64,000 nucleotides of DNA from Synergistaceae bacterium OttesenSCG-928-D05. GTDB lineage: Bacteria > Synergistota > Synergistia > Synergistales > Synergistaceae. The stretch is from positions 1 through 64,000 of the forward strand of contig JAJDJB010000002.1 of assembly GCA_030266985.1 (NCBI GenBank), in the 5' to 3' direction. Below are positions 16,686 to 25,815 of the stretch, in pieces (within the stretch, counting starts at the first letter, position 1; every line of letters starts with the position of its first letter). The position numbers were made by a program, and so were the translations under genes. Under the pieces are notes generated by a model. It ran no database searches. It was not told the DNA's origin and was given only the letters and a program-made list of their open reading frames with translations.

Positions 16686-16705
16686 AAAAACATCAACTCC
16701 CCCTC

Positions 16706-16742
16706 GGGCGGAAATTCCGGTACGCTGGAATTTTCGCCCTTT
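16706..16742 (+). terminator. Terminator of the amidohydrolase/YfcC operon
   Basis: GGGCGGAAATTCC (16706-16718) pairs with GGAATTTTCGCCC (16727-16739) with two mismatches, followed by a short T-run. Confidence 0.7.
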
Positions 16743-16814
16743 CATCCTGAAATCCGACAAAATATATCCTATAATAAAATTCAGGTTATTCTATACCGGC
16801 AGGAGGACGTGCCC

Positions 16815-17507
16815 GTGATTAAGCCAATCGTAAAAGTGCCGACTCTCAGTGAGCTGGCTTATCAAAGCATAAAAGAACAAATTTTATCGGGGCAGATCAG
16901 GCCGGGAGAAAAAGTCAACGTGGATCAATACTCCGCAGGTTCGGGCATCAGCACGACGCCGATTCGGGAGGCGCTTTCGAAACTACAGCAGGAAGGGCTT
17001 GTCAAGCATGAGCCGCGCATCGGATGGCATGTTTCCAAAATTTCGAAAGAAGAATTCCGCAAGCTGCAGGAACTGAAAGCGCTGCTTGAAATCACATTGG
17101 CGGACAGGGCATTACCTTTTATCAGACCGAAAGACATTCCGCGCATCGAACAGTTGAATGACGAAATGCAGGAATTGATGCTCGCGATGAAGGATAAACC
17201 GAATTTAGAAAAACTGCTTGAGGCGAATGATAAATTCCACCGCGCGATCTTCGATTTCTATCCAAATGACATCATGATCGACACATTGCAGCAGACGTGG
17301 AATAACTTAAAATACGCCAGATTGCTATGGATTTCTTCCGCCGAATTTCAAGGCAGTTTTTACGAAGAACACAAAGAAATCATCGACGCGATCAAGAAAA
17401 ATGACCGAAAAGAATTGCACAACGCCGTTTCAAAACACCTACACCTGGGCCTTGATTATATGGAAGCATGTCTGGAAGGCCAGGATCCTAACCTTTTGTT
17501 CGACTAA
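16815..17507 (+). CDS. GntR-family regulator, FCD type
   Basis: DNA-binding regulator of 230 residues. The winged helix (about 10-75) has LAYQSIKEQILSGQIRPGEKV and ISTTPIREALSKLQQEGLVK. The FCD all-helical effector domain (about 85-215) has the metal-ligand pattern ending NAVSKHLHLG. GTG 16815 is chosen because AGGAGG lies 8 nt upstream; the GTG at 16809 would be only 2 nt from it. By position it probably controls the preceding amidohydrolase/YfcC operon through the palindromes at 13868-13912, although it has its own upstream region after a terminator. Confidence 0.85.
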   Translation: MIKPIVKVPTLSELAYQSIKEQILSGQIRPGEKVNVDQYSAGSGISTTPIREALSKLQQEGLVKHEPRIGWHVSKISKEEFRKLQELKALLEITLADRALPFIRPKDIPRIEQLNDEMQELMLAMKDKPNLEKLLEANDKFHRAIFDFYPNDIMIDTLQQTWNNLKYARLLWISSAEFQGSFYEEHKEIIDAIKKNDRKELHNAVSKHLHLGLDYMEACLEGQDPNLLFD

Positions 17508-17536
17508 CCCAGAAGCAGAGCCAACGCGGACAGTGA

Positions 17537-18514
17537 TCAGCCGGATGTTTCCGTCTGTTTTTTTGCTTCGTGGTCTAAATATTTCGTCCTGCCCTTCACA
17601 ATGAGCAACGAAACCAGCCCGACCGTCAGCGGGAGAATAAAATAGAAGAAACGATAAAGCACGAGCGCGCTGATTAGCTCCGCTTTATCGTAAAAAGGCG
17701 TCAGCATCCATACCAGAGCGGCGTCGAAAACACCAAGCCCGCTGGGGATCATGCTCATGTTGCCGACCAGCGCGGAAAGCGCGAACACACCGCAAAAACT
17801 AATATACCCGATTTCAGCGTGCGGAAGCAGCGCAAAAAGTATCAGCGCGGTAAAAAATGGCCTTATAAAACCGACCATAAGCTGCGTGATAAGAATTTTT
17901 GGCGCGGGAATCGGGACTTTGTATCCTAAAATGGAGTAGACTTTGCCCTCCTGCGCCCGAAATGAGAGCAAAAATGCCGCAGCGGGCGCACAGAAAAAAA
18001 GCGCGCCAAATATATAACGCAGCGAATATTGTGTATCGATTTGTACGAAAATTTTGGCCGGCCAGAAAAGTAAAATAGCGCCGTTCAGCGTAATCGTTCC
18101 AAGAATCGCCGACGTCTGCGCAAACGCAATAATGAGCCCGACCTGCACAGGTTCGAGTCCGAGCGCCAGATAAAGACTGTAGCGGATCGATCCGCCCGAA
18201 AACATCGCGGCTCCGATGTTGAAGCCGATTGCGTTGCTGATGAAAGAGGTGCGCGCGACCTCCGGATAAGCCACCCCGCCGCCGGCACATTCACGAACGC
18301 CCATGTATTCGTTCAGCGTCAGAAGACCATAAGAACAAATAACGGCGAAAAACGACAGGAGGATATAAGCGTTCGGTATTTGAGCAAACGCCTCCCACAA
18401 TTCCGTGAAAGAGGTGCCCTTTATCTCAAAATAAAAAATCCGTACGGCAACGAGAAAAAAAAGTACGATGAATGCCGGGGCTATTTTTTTTAAAAATGCA
18501 AGAATTTTTTGCAT
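17537..18514 (-). CDS. Lysylphosphatidylglycerol synthase TM-region / flippase-like protein
   Basis: Polytopic membrane protein of 325 residues with about eight hydrophobic segments, matching the N-terminal membrane domain of MprF without its synthase domain (UPF0104/YbhN type). FISNAIGFNIGAAMFSGGSIRY and GNMSMIPSGLGVFDAAL are the family hallmarks. Such stand-alone proteins are thought to translocate lipids; the substrate is unknown. The start ATG follows GGGAAGG. It is monocistronic, ending 29 nt from the converging gntR gene. Confidence 0.8.
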   Translation of the reverse strand: MQKILAFLKKIAPAFIVLFFLVAVRIFYFEIKGTSFTELWEAFAQIPNAYILLSFFAVICSYGLLTLNEYMGVRECAGGGVAYPEVARTSFISNAIGFNIGAAMFSGGSIRYSLYLALGLEPVQVGLIIAFAQTSAILGTITLNGAILLFWPAKIFVQIDTQYSLRYIFGALFFCAPAAAFLLSFRAQEGKVYSILGYKVPIPAPKILITQLMVGFIRPFFTALILFALLPHAEIGYISFCGVFALSALVGNMSMIPSGLGVFDAALVWMLTPFYDKAELISALVLYRFFYFILPLTVGLVSLLIVKGRTKYLDHEAKKQTETSG

Positions 18515-18602
18515 ACCGACGCCTTCCCATGAGAAGCGTTAAAAGTTTCTTCACGCTTGATTTTTCATTATACCCGCATGGCAAGGCGTGGGGCACGCTG
18601 CA

Positions 18603-19730
18603 TTACGTGCGAAGCATGAGCCGCAGTATGTTTTGCATGGTGATGCCGAGATTTTCTTTACTATGGTGTTTTGCCTCCGAAAACGGCAGCGGTGCAGTGT
18701 TGATACTGAAAATCGAAGTAACGCCCTCCGAATATGCGGCTTCCGCACCTTCTCCAATCTGCCCCACGACAGCGACGACAGGGACACCATGCTTCACGGC
18801 ACGGCGCGCGACGCCTACGACCACTTTGCCGCGCATGCTCTGCGCATCGATGCGCCCTTCACCTGTAAAAACAATTTTTGCCCCCCGAAGCCGATCTTCA
18901 AAATGCGCGGCCTCAAGGACAACGTCAATTCCCATTTTGAGCTTCGCACCGAAAAAAGCCGCCATCCCCGCACCCATTGCGCCTGCGGCGCCGCCGCCGG
19001 GCAGAGCGGAAACATCGCAGTCCAAATCTCTTGTTATCATTTTCGACAAGTGCCGAAGCCCGTCGTCGAGCGTGCGTACAATTTCAGCGTCCGCGCCTTT
19101 TTGCGGACCGAATATATAAGCCGCGCCATTTTCTCCGAACATAGGATTGTCAATGTCGCACATCGCGTCGATTTCGATTTTATGAAGTTCGGGATGGGAC
19201 GTTTTTTCTATCCGCGCAATTTTATGCAGCGTGCCGCCCGTCGGCACAAAGACTTCGCCTTTATCGTCAAAAAAACGCACGCCGCACGCAGCCGCTGCGC
19301 CGCACCCGCCGTCGTTCGTCGCGCTGCCGCCAAGACCGAGGATAATCTTTTTTGCGCCTCTTTGCACTGAATCCATGATCAGTTCACCGACGCCATATGT
19401 CGTAGCGCGCTCAGGATCCGGTCTGTCGCCTACGAGCGGTAAACCGGCGCAGGCAGCCATTTCAATGACTGCCGTCTTCCCCTCGCCGATCACCCCGTAA
19501 ACCGTTTTCATCTTTTCAAAAAATGGATTCGAAACGGTGGCTTCGATTCGTTCGCCTTGTATTGCGGCAAGAAACGCTTCCACCATTCCTTCGCCGCCGT
19601 CGGCGACAGGAATGGAGACGACTTCCGCTGCCGGGTCGAGTTTTAAAATTGCGCGAGCCATAATTTCGCATACTTCGACCGACGACATCGTCCCTTTGAA
19701 CGAATCGGGAACCAGGATGTATTTTGCCAA
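18603..19730 (-). CDS. Glycerate kinase (GlxK/GarK family)
   Basis: Cytoplasmic kinase of 375 residues that phosphorylates D-glycerate to 2-phosphoglycerate. Family landmarks are the N-terminal VPDSFKGTMSSVEV, PVADGGEGMVEA, GLGGSATNDGGCGAAAA, ALPGGGAAGAMGAG and VFTGEGRIDAQSMRGK. The TTG start lies 2 nt after the stop of the reductase gene, with GGGAGGG as ribosome binding site, so the two are co-translated. It completes the route from glyoxylate, hydroxypyruvate or tartronate semialdehyde to glycolysis with the reductase upstream and GarR across the divergent promoter. Confidence 0.9.
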   Translation of the reverse strand: MAKYILVPDSFKGTMSSVEVCEIMARAILKLDPAAEVVSIPVADGGEGMVEAFLAAIQGERIEATVSNPFFEKMKTVYGVIGEGKTAVIEMAACAGLPLVGDRPDPERATTYGVGELIMDSVQRGAKKIILGLGGSATNDGGCGAAAACGVRFFDDKGEVFVPTGGTLHKIARIEKTSHPELHKIEIDAMCDIDNPMFGENGAAYIFGPQKGADAEIVRTLDDGLRHLSKMITRDLDCDVSALPGGGAAGAMGAGMAAFFGAKLKMGIDVVLEAAHFEDRLRGAKIVFTGEGRIDAQSMRGKVVVGVARRAVKHGVPVVAVVGQIGEGAEAAYSEGVTSIFSINTAPLPFSEAKHHSKENLGITMQNILRLMLRT

Positions 19731-19732
19731 AA

Positions 19733-20713
19733 CTAGCCCTCCCAGACTCCCGGGTTTACCAGATTCGCAGGTTTCCGCCCCTCAAGGGCCGCCAATAAAT
19801 TCTCCGCGGACTTGCGCGCCATGCCGTCACGCGCCGCACGGCTCGCACTGCCAATGTGCGGCAGCGTCGTCACATTTTTTAAAGTAAGAAGCGGATCATC
19901 CAGCGGCAACGGCTCTTGCACAAAAACATCAAGCCCGGCGCCCCAGATCCAGCCCTCGGCGCACGCCCGGTAAAGGGCTTTTTGATCGACAAGCGCGCCG
20001 CGCGCCGCGTTGATCAGCACCGCTGTTTTTTTCATCGCGCGCAGCTCCGCTTCGCCGATCATATTTTTCGTTTTTTCGTTGAAAACAGTATGCAGCGAAA
20101 CAATATCGCTCTCTGCGAGAAGTTCTTCCATCGAAACGAGACGCGCACCGTACGCGGCTTCCGCTTCCGGTTTGCGCGTTGGGTTAAAGTACAGTACTTC
20201 CATATCAAAACTTTTCGCGCGTTTTGCGACCGCTTGCCCGATTTGCCCCATACCGATAATGCCGATCGTGCTCCCTGTCGCCTCGCGCCCTACCAGCAAC
20301 TCCGGCTCCCAGTTCTTCCAACTTCCGGAACGCAAAAATTCATTTGCTTCAATCACGCGGCGCATGGAAGCCAGGATCAACGCAAACGTAATATCCGCCG
20401 TCGCTGCGGTCAGTACGCCCGGCGTGTTTGTGACGCAGATGCCGCGCTTTGTCGCTTCTGCGACGTCGATATTGTCGTAGCCGACCGCATAATTGCTCAC
20501 AACCCTAAGTCCGGGCGCCGCGTCGAACAGTTCCGCGTCAACGCGAATCGGAATACCGGCAAGGAGTCCTTCGACACCCCTTACTTCTTCGAGCACTCTT
20601 TCGCGCGGCGGTACGTCAGTGCTCTCCCATATTCTATAATCGATTTTCCCCCGTAATACGGCGAGCCCAACCTCCTGGATCGGCAGGCCGACATAGGCTT
20701 TCGGCAACGACAT
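19733..20713 (-). CDS. D-2-hydroxyacid dehydrogenase, glyoxylate/hydroxypyruvate reductase type
   Basis: NAD(P)H-dependent reductase of 326 residues. The Rossmann motif is GMGQIGQ, followed by FNPTRKPE, where the basic residues hint at NADPH. The catalytic Arg is in NAARGALVD, Glu in VQEPLPLDD and His in LPHIGSAS. This pattern fits glyoxylate or hydroxypyruvate reductase yielding glycolate or D-glycerate. Start ATG 20713 is preferred with GGAG 9 nt upstream over in-frame starts at 20722 and 20728. It precedes glycerate kinase by 2 nt. Confidence 0.85.
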   Translation of the reverse strand: MSLPKAYVGLPIQEVGLAVLRGKIDYRIWESTDVPPRERVLEEVRGVEGLLAGIPIRVDAELFDAAPGLRVVSNYAVGYDNIDVAEATKRGICVTNTPGVLTAATADITFALILASMRRVIEANEFLRSGSWKNWEPELLVGREATGSTIGIIGMGQIGQAVAKRAKSFDMEVLYFNPTRKPEAEAAYGARLVSMEELLAESDIVSLHTVFNEKTKNMIGEAELRAMKKTAVLINAARGALVDQKALYRACAEGWIWGAGLDVFVQEPLPLDDPLLTLKNVTTLPHIGSASRAARDGMARKSAENLLAALEGRKPANLVNPGVWEG

Positions 20714-20756
20714 GCGTCTCATCTCCAACCTCTGTATTTTTTAAAACCCGACTACA

Positions 20757-20785
20757 ATAATAGTCCAGATCGCTCTTGTTGTCAT
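20757..20785 (-). promoter_or_regulatory. Promoter of the glyoxylate reductase-glycerate kinase operon
   Basis: On the minus strand ATGACA (20785-20780) and TATTAT (20762-20757) have 17-nt spacing. It diverges from the FadR-type regulator promoter about 80 nt away. Confidence 0.55.
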
Positions 20786-20866
20786 ACGCGTAAAACATCG
20801 CCCTGTCATGTCGGCGGTGTTTTTATAATATATGTGCCGGACAAAGAATGAATATTTGTGAACCAA

Positions 20867-20894
20867 TTGACAAAAATACATGGACATATATAAT
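20867..20894 (+). promoter_or_regulatory. Promoter of the fadR-type/tctCBA operon
   Basis: Consensus TTGACA (20867-20872) and TATAAT (20889-20894) have 16-nt spacing. The AT-rich stretch just downstream, with repeated CATA/TATG blocks, is where the regulator could bind; no clean palindrome was found. Confidence 0.7.
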
Positions 20895-20970
20895 ATAATC
20901 AATCCTTGTCATACATATAACATAAGATATGCGGCATTTCAAGTCCTATATAAGAAGAAGGGGAAGACAG

Positions 20971-21672
20971 ATGAAAGAGCTTTTTACAAGACAGGACTCA
21001 ACAAAAAAGCCAACCATCATTGTCAGGCAGATTCTGGATTTGATCGAAAAGGGCGAATTGACCCCCGGAGAAAAACTGCCGAATGAATTTGAAATCGTCA
21101 AACAGACGGACGTTAGCAGAGCGTCCGTGCGGGAAGCGTTTTCAGCCCTGGAACTTATGGGAATCATAAAGCGCATTCCAGGCGAGGGCACGTTCATTAG
21201 TGAAAATGCTTACGCAGGAAAATACACCTCGCGAATCATCCTCGAAAAATTTCTTGAAGACACGGAAAGCGTCGGCGGTTCTTTTGAAGCGCTTGAGGCG
21301 CGCATGGCGATCGAGCCGTCTGTCGCCGTAATGGCCGCACGCCGTGCGGAGCCGGAACAGATCGAGCGTATTGAACGTTTGATCACAGATTCCGAAAAAG
21401 CGCTTGAAGCCCATGATGTAGAAAAATTTCTGGACATCGACAGGGAGTTCCATATCGCCGTTGCTGACGCAACGAACAACGAAATCCTACAAAAAATGAG
21501 CCGCGAGTTACTCGAAAAAGCAGATGTCCACATGTGGCGCAGATATAAAGAAGACCTCGGACTCCTCGAGAAAACTGTGGACGCACATAAACAAATCCTG
21601 AACGCGATAAAGGAGCGTGATCCGGCCAAGGCAGCCTTTTACTCCGAGAAACACCTGGCACGTTGTGTATAA
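20971..21672 (+). CDS. FadR-subfamily GntR regulator
   Basis: Regulator of 233 residues. The winged helix (about 15-80) has GELTPGEKLPNEFEIVKQT and VSRASVREAFSALELMG, and the FCD domain follows (about 100-225). ATG 20971 follows AAGGGGA with good spacing; an in-frame ATG at 20929 lies too close to the promoter and has no ribosome binding site. It is the first gene of the TTT/dehydrogenase operon and diverges from the reductase/kinase operon, so it probably controls both arms of the glycerate pathway. Confidence 0.87.
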   Translation: MKELFTRQDSTKKPTIIVRQILDLIEKGELTPGEKLPNEFEIVKQTDVSRASVREAFSALELMGIIKRIPGEGTFISENAYAGKYTSRIILEKFLEDTESVGGSFEALEARMAIEPSVAVMAARRAEPEQIERIERLITDSEKALEAHDVEKFLDIDREFHIAVADATNNEILQKMSRELLEKADVHMWRRYKEDLGLLEKTVDAHKQILNAIKERDPAKAAFYSEKHLARCV

Positions 21673-21731
21673 CGTTATGACGCCAATCGCTGTGTAACAG
21701 CCCGGTTTCAAATATTAAAGGAGGTTTTTCC

Positions 21732-22712
21732 ATGTCCAGAAAGTTTGTTGTGTTAGTTGCTGTCCTGTTAATTTCCCTTTTCTCCGCCTCGGCGTGCTTT
21801 GCAAATGCCGAAAAATGGCCCGAGAAACCCATTACAATGCTAATCCCGTTTGCAACGGGCGGCGGCACAGACTTTAACGCCCGCCTCGTCGCCAAAATCC
21901 TGAGCGATATTACAGGCGTCCGCGTCAATCCCATTAACCGCACCGGCGGACAGGGCGTCGTTGGACACACAGCGATCGCCAAAGGCACGCCTGACGGCTA
22001 CACGATGGGCGATATCGAGTGCGAACTCTCCATGATGCACTGGCAGGGTTTAACGGACCTTACCTACAGAGACCTCACGCCAATCGCACTGATCGTCTCC
22101 GCGGGCGGCGCCGTTTACGTGAATGAAAAATCTCCTTTCAAAACAATCAATGAACTTTTTGATGCGATGAAGAAAAACCCCGGAAAACTGAAGGCTTCCG
22201 GCGCTCCCCACGGCGGCATCTGGCATCTCTGCGCGGCCGGCATGGTGCAGGCGGAAGGCATGAAGGTCACCGACTTCGTGTGGGTACCCAATGACGGCTC
22301 CGCACCTTCGCTGCAGGACCTCGCCGCTGGTGGACTTGATTTCGTCGTCTGCGGTCCGAAAGAAGCGGAATCTCTCGTCTCCGCGAAAAAAGTGCGTCCG
22401 CTCGTAACAGTTACGAAGGAACGCCTCGTTGATTACCCCGATCTCCCAACACTCAAAGAAGAGACCGGTTCCGACTGGATCGTCGACTCGTGGAGCGGAA
22501 TCGCTGCACCGGGCGGCCTGCCGGAAGATCTGAAAGTCAAACTTGGAGCGGCGATCAAACAGGTGTGGGAAACGGACGAATTCCAGGACACCATGAAAAA
22601 AGCCGGAAAAACGCTCGCTTACCTAGGCCCCGACGAATTCAAGGCATTTCTTGCCGAACAGGATGAAAACTACGGCAAAATCCTGAAATCGCTCGGCCTC
22701 GCAAAAGAATAA
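21732..22712 (+). CDS. tctC: TTT transporter substrate-binding protein TctC
   Basis: Exported solute receptor of 326 residues with a clear signal peptide (about 1-26, cut near SACFANA). The mature domain begins WPEKPITMLIPFATGGGTDF, the TctC/Bug signature, and continues with GGQGVVGHTAIAKGTPDGYT. Bug proteins bind carboxylates such as citrate, tartrate, glutamate or nicotinate. Genetic context favours a hydroxy- or keto-dicarboxylate feeding glycerate metabolism. AAAGGAGG precedes the start. It is followed by tctB and tctA. Confidence 0.9.
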   Translation: MSRKFVVLVAVLLISLFSASACFANAEKWPEKPITMLIPFATGGGTDFNARLVAKILSDITGVRVNPINRTGGQGVVGHTAIAKGTPDGYTMGDIECELSMMHWQGLTDLTYRDLTPIALIVSAGGAVYVNEKSPFKTINELFDAMKKNPGKLKASGAPHGGIWHLCAAGMVQAEGMKVTDFVWVPNDGSAPSLQDLAAGGLDFVVCGPKEAESLVSAKKVRPLVTVTKERLVDYPDLPTLKEETGSDWIVDSWSGIAAPGGLPEDLKVKLGAAIKQVWETDEFQDTMKKAGKTLAYLGPDEFKAFLAEQDENYGKILKSLGLAKE

Positions 22713-22769
22713 ATTTTATAGAGAAATAGAAAAAATTCGTTTTACCCGTTAGAAAGGGAAGGGATCTTC

Positions 22770-23228
22770 ATGAAAATCAGTGACGCAATATTTGGGATAA
22801 TCTTAATCGTTTTCTCCGTGCTCGTTCTCATATATTCGCGAACCCTTCCCTCTTTGCCGGGTTACGCTTATGGCTCAGGTTTCTTCCCGTCGCTGACCGC
22901 CATTTTTATCCTCGGCGGCGGGATACTCCTTCTTGTTCGCGGCGTACGCGCGAAACAGCCCCTCCTTGTTTTAGGGGCGTGGACAAAGTCGCCAAAACTT
23001 ATTTCGAACATCTGTCTTATCCCGCTTAATCTGGTTTTCTACATTCTGGTATCGGACAAACTCGGATTTATTTTGACAACTTTCCTCATGATGACAGCAA
23101 CGATCTGGTGGCTGCGCAAAAAAGTGGCGTCGACAATTATCGTCGCCGCTGTGAGCGCCGTCATTACTTACGCTTTTTTTGCAAAACTCATGTTAGTGCC
23201 CCTGCCCGCGGGCATTTTTGGAATTTAG
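22770..23228 (+). CDS. tctB: TTT transporter small membrane subunit TctB
   Basis: Membrane protein of 152 residues with four hydrophobic segments, the normal size and topology of TctB. The first helix begins ISDAIFGIILIVFSVLVLI and is followed by the family-typical YGSGFFPSL loop. It lies 12 nt upstream of tctA and is required with it for Bug-dependent uptake. Confidence 0.88.
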   Translation: MKISDAIFGIILIVFSVLVLIYSRTLPSLPGYAYGSGFFPSLTAIFILGGGILLLVRGVRAKQPLLVLGAWTKSPKLISNICLIPLNLVFYILVSDKLGFILTTFLMMTATIWWLRKKVASTIIVAAVSAVITYAFFAKLMLVPLPAGIFGI

Positions 23229-23240
23229 GGGGTTACTGAA

Positions 23241-24734
23241 ATGTTGGATACAGTTATCGAAGCACTCGGCATCGTTTTAAAACCAAACATTCTACTCGTT
23301 ATGCTGGCATCTTCCTGCTACGGCATTGTCATCGGCGCGATTCCCGGACTGACGGCGGTCATGGCTGTCTCTCTCATTATGCCGATCGCAATCTTCCTCG
23401 ACCCAGTTCCCGCACTCGCGGCGATTATCGCGTGCGACGCGATGGCGGTTTTTGCGGGCGATATCCCCGGCACGCTGCTGCGGATTCCCGGGACGCCTGC
23501 GTCGGGCGCTTACACGGACGACTCTTATAAATTGACGCAAATGGGCAAAGCGGAGACCGTCCTTGGCGCAAACTGCTTCTTTTCGGCAGTCGGCGGGCTG
23601 GTCGGCCTTGTTGTCCTTATGACATCCGCCCCCATGCTTGCCGAAGTCGCGTTAAACTTCAGCACGTACGAATATTTTTGGCTTGCATGCCTCGGACTGA
23701 CCTGCGCAACGTTCATGACCTCCCAAGATAAGGTCAAGGGTATCATTTCGCTCTTTCTCGGCCTGTTCATTACAACGGTTGGCTTTGACGCAATCACAGG
23801 ACAGGCGAGATTTACTTTCGGCGTAACAGAACTTCTGGGCAGGATCCACGTCATTCCCGTTTTGATCGGTTTATTTGCGGTTTCAGAAATTATGCGCCGC
23901 GTCAGCTCCACAACGCCGCCTGCGGCTATGTACGACGGAAAAATAAAACATATCTACAAAGGTATTTTTAAAGTATGGCGGGAACATATTCCGCAGTTTC
24001 TGCGCGGCAATACTGTCGGCGTAATCGTCGGCGCGTTGCCGGGAGCCGGGGCGGATATCGCCGCCTGGCTCGCCTACGCGATCAGCAAGAAATTTTCGAA
24101 ACACCCCGAGGAATTCGGGCAAGGCAGTATGGAGGGCATCATTGAAAGTACTTCAGCGAACAACGCCGCGCTTGCGTCCGCATGGATTCCCGCTTTTGTC
24201 TTCGGTATCCCGGGCGACGTTACAACGGCGATGGTGATTGGAATCCTCTATATAAAAGACCTCAAGCCGGGGCCGACAGCCTTTTTACATCACCCGGAGA
24301 TCATTTACAGCGTTTTCATCTGCTTCGCGATCGCCAATATTTTCATGCTCATTCTCGGATATTTTTCGATCAAGGCATTCCGGCATATCCTGCGAATTCC
24401 GCCCTTTATGCTGCTGCCGATTATTCTGATTTTCTGCATCGTGGGCGCTTATTCGATCAACAACAGCCTGTTCGGCGTTGGCGTTATGCTCTTCTTCGGT
24501 CTTTTGGGTTACATCATGGAAGAAAACGATTTCCCGATCTCGCCGATGCTGCTTGCAATCGTACTGGGCGAACTTCTTGAAAAAAACTTCATTATCTCAA
24601 TGGTCAAGTCCGGCGGAAACTGGGTCGACTTCTTCAGTCGTCCGATTGCCGGAACGCTTGGAGTTTTAACAATCGTTTTCTGGACTCTCCCGGTAATCAA
24701 AAATATATACAAGAAATGCCGCGCTGCGGCATAA
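23241..24734 (+). CDS. tctA: TTT transporter large membrane subunit TctA
   Basis: Permease of 497 residues with about 12 helices. The TctA signatures are IGAIPGLTAVMAVSLIMPI near the N-terminus, GDIPGTLLRIPGTPAS, VGALPGAGADIAAWLAYAIS and GIPGDVTTAMVIG. It couples proton or sodium gradients to uptake of the ligand delivered by TctC. The set is closely spaced with the downstream dehydrogenases. Confidence 0.92.
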   Translation: MLDTVIEALGIVLKPNILLVMLASSCYGIVIGAIPGLTAVMAVSLIMPIAIFLDPVPALAAIIACDAMAVFAGDIPGTLLRIPGTPASGAYTDDSYKLTQMGKAETVLGANCFFSAVGGLVGLVVLMTSAPMLAEVALNFSTYEYFWLACLGLTCATFMTSQDKVKGIISLFLGLFITTVGFDAITGQARFTFGVTELLGRIHVIPVLIGLFAVSEIMRRVSSTTPPAAMYDGKIKHIYKGIFKVWREHIPQFLRGNTVGVIVGALPGAGADIAAWLAYAISKKFSKHPEEFGQGSMEGIIESTSANNAALASAWIPAFVFGIPGDVTTAMVIGILYIKDLKPGPTAFLHHPEIIYSVFICFAIANIFMLILGYFSIKAFRHILRIPPFMLLPIILIFCIVGAYSINNSLFGVGVMLFFGLLGYIMEENDFPISPMLLAIVLGELLEKNFIISMVKSGGNWVDFFSRPIAGTLGVLTIVFWTLPVIKNIYKKCRAAA

Positions 24735-24759
24735 GAAAAGAACGGAGGCTTCTACCGCG

Positions 24760-25791
24760 ATGTATAACGACAAAATTCATATCCACATAGAAAACAGTCG
24801 CAGTTCCGCGCCGGTTTTCATCGCAAGTGAAGAACAGGTGCGTCAGCTTCTGGAGCGGAATCCAGATCTTGCGGACAAACTCCACATTACGATCGGCAGC
24901 AGCGCTTACGACGAAGTCGAACGCTGGACAGACGCTGATTTCAAAGAGTTTTATGACTATATGAAAACGGCGGATGTGCTCGTCGGTTACTGTTTTCCCG
25001 TTGAAAACCTGGCGACTCACGCGCCAAATCTACGCTGGATTCACTTTATCAGCTCCGGCGTGGAGCACCTGGCGCCTTTCGGCTGGGTTCCCGAAAACAT
25101 TACGCTGATCAACAATCGCGGCGTCCACCTGCCAAAATCGGGAGAATCCTTCGCCATGTTCCTTGGCATGCTGAATGCGCAGATTCCGCGCCTCGTGACA
25201 GCGCAGCGCAACGGAAAATGGGATCGCGCGTTCACCTCGGTAATCAAGGGCAAAACCCTCGTTATCTACGGCGTTGGCCATCAGGGCGGCGAGATGGCCC
25301 GGCAGGCCGTGAACATGGGACTCACCGTTATTGGCGTTGATCCCTATGTAAAAGAACATCCCTATTGCCAGCAAGTGGTCTCCACTGACAAAATGAAAGA
25401 AGTATTTGCGAAAGCGGATTTCCTCGCAATTGCCGCGCCCCTTACGGAAGAAACGCGCGGGATCATAAGCGAAGAAGCGCTCGGCTGGCTGCCAAAACAC
25501 GCGGGGGTCATGAACGTATCGCGCGGGCCGCTGCTTGACCAGGAAGCGCTGCACAGGAAACTCTCGGCGGGCGAACTCTCCGGCGCCGTGTTGGATGTTT
25601 TCGATATCGAGCCGCTGCCGGAAGATTCCGTTCTTTGGACAACGCCGAACCTTATCATCACGCCGCACGTATCGTCCGATGACCTTGTGCACTATATGCC
25701 CCTGACGCTTGACCTGACGATCGAAAATATTCGCAACGAGCTAGCGGGGCAACCGTTCAAAAACGTCGTCGACACAAGCAAGGCATTTTAA
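24760..25791 (+). CDS. D-2-hydroxyacid dehydrogenase, paralog 1
   Basis: NAD(P)-dependent dehydrogenase of 343 residues. It shows the Rossmann motif GVGHQGGEMA, catalytic Arg in NVSRGPLLD, Glu in FDIEPLPED and His in ITPHVSSDD. The N-terminal half (WIHFISSGVEHLAPFGWVP) is shared with paralog 2, 24 nt downstream, so the pair arose by duplication. Both retain all catalytic residues. Substrates are unknown; with a TctCBA importer they probably oxidise or reduce the imported hydroxyacid. The ribosome binding site GGAGG lies 11 nt upstream. Confidence 0.83.
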   Translation: MYNDKIHIHIENSRSSAPVFIASEEQVRQLLERNPDLADKLHITIGSSAYDEVERWTDADFKEFYDYMKTADVLVGYCFPVENLATHAPNLRWIHFISSGVEHLAPFGWVPENITLINNRGVHLPKSGESFAMFLGMLNAQIPRLVTAQRNGKWDRAFTSVIKGKTLVIYGVGHQGGEMARQAVNMGLTVIGVDPYVKEHPYCQQVVSTDKMKEVFAKADFLAIAAPLTEETRGIISEEALGWLPKHAGVMNVSRGPLLDQEALHRKLSAGELSGAVLDVFDIEPLPEDSVLWTTPNLIITPHVSSDDLVHYMPLTLDLTIENIRNELAGQPFKNVVDTSKAF

Positions 25792-25815
25792 GTTACCGCG
25801 AACGGAGGACTTCCC

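Noticed and set aside
20793-20826. Terminator-like hairpin CATCGCC...GGCGGTG with T-run in the divergent region before the FadR-type gene
   Set aside because: No plus-strand transcript is expected to reach it and the stem has a wobble and a long loop; left unassigned.
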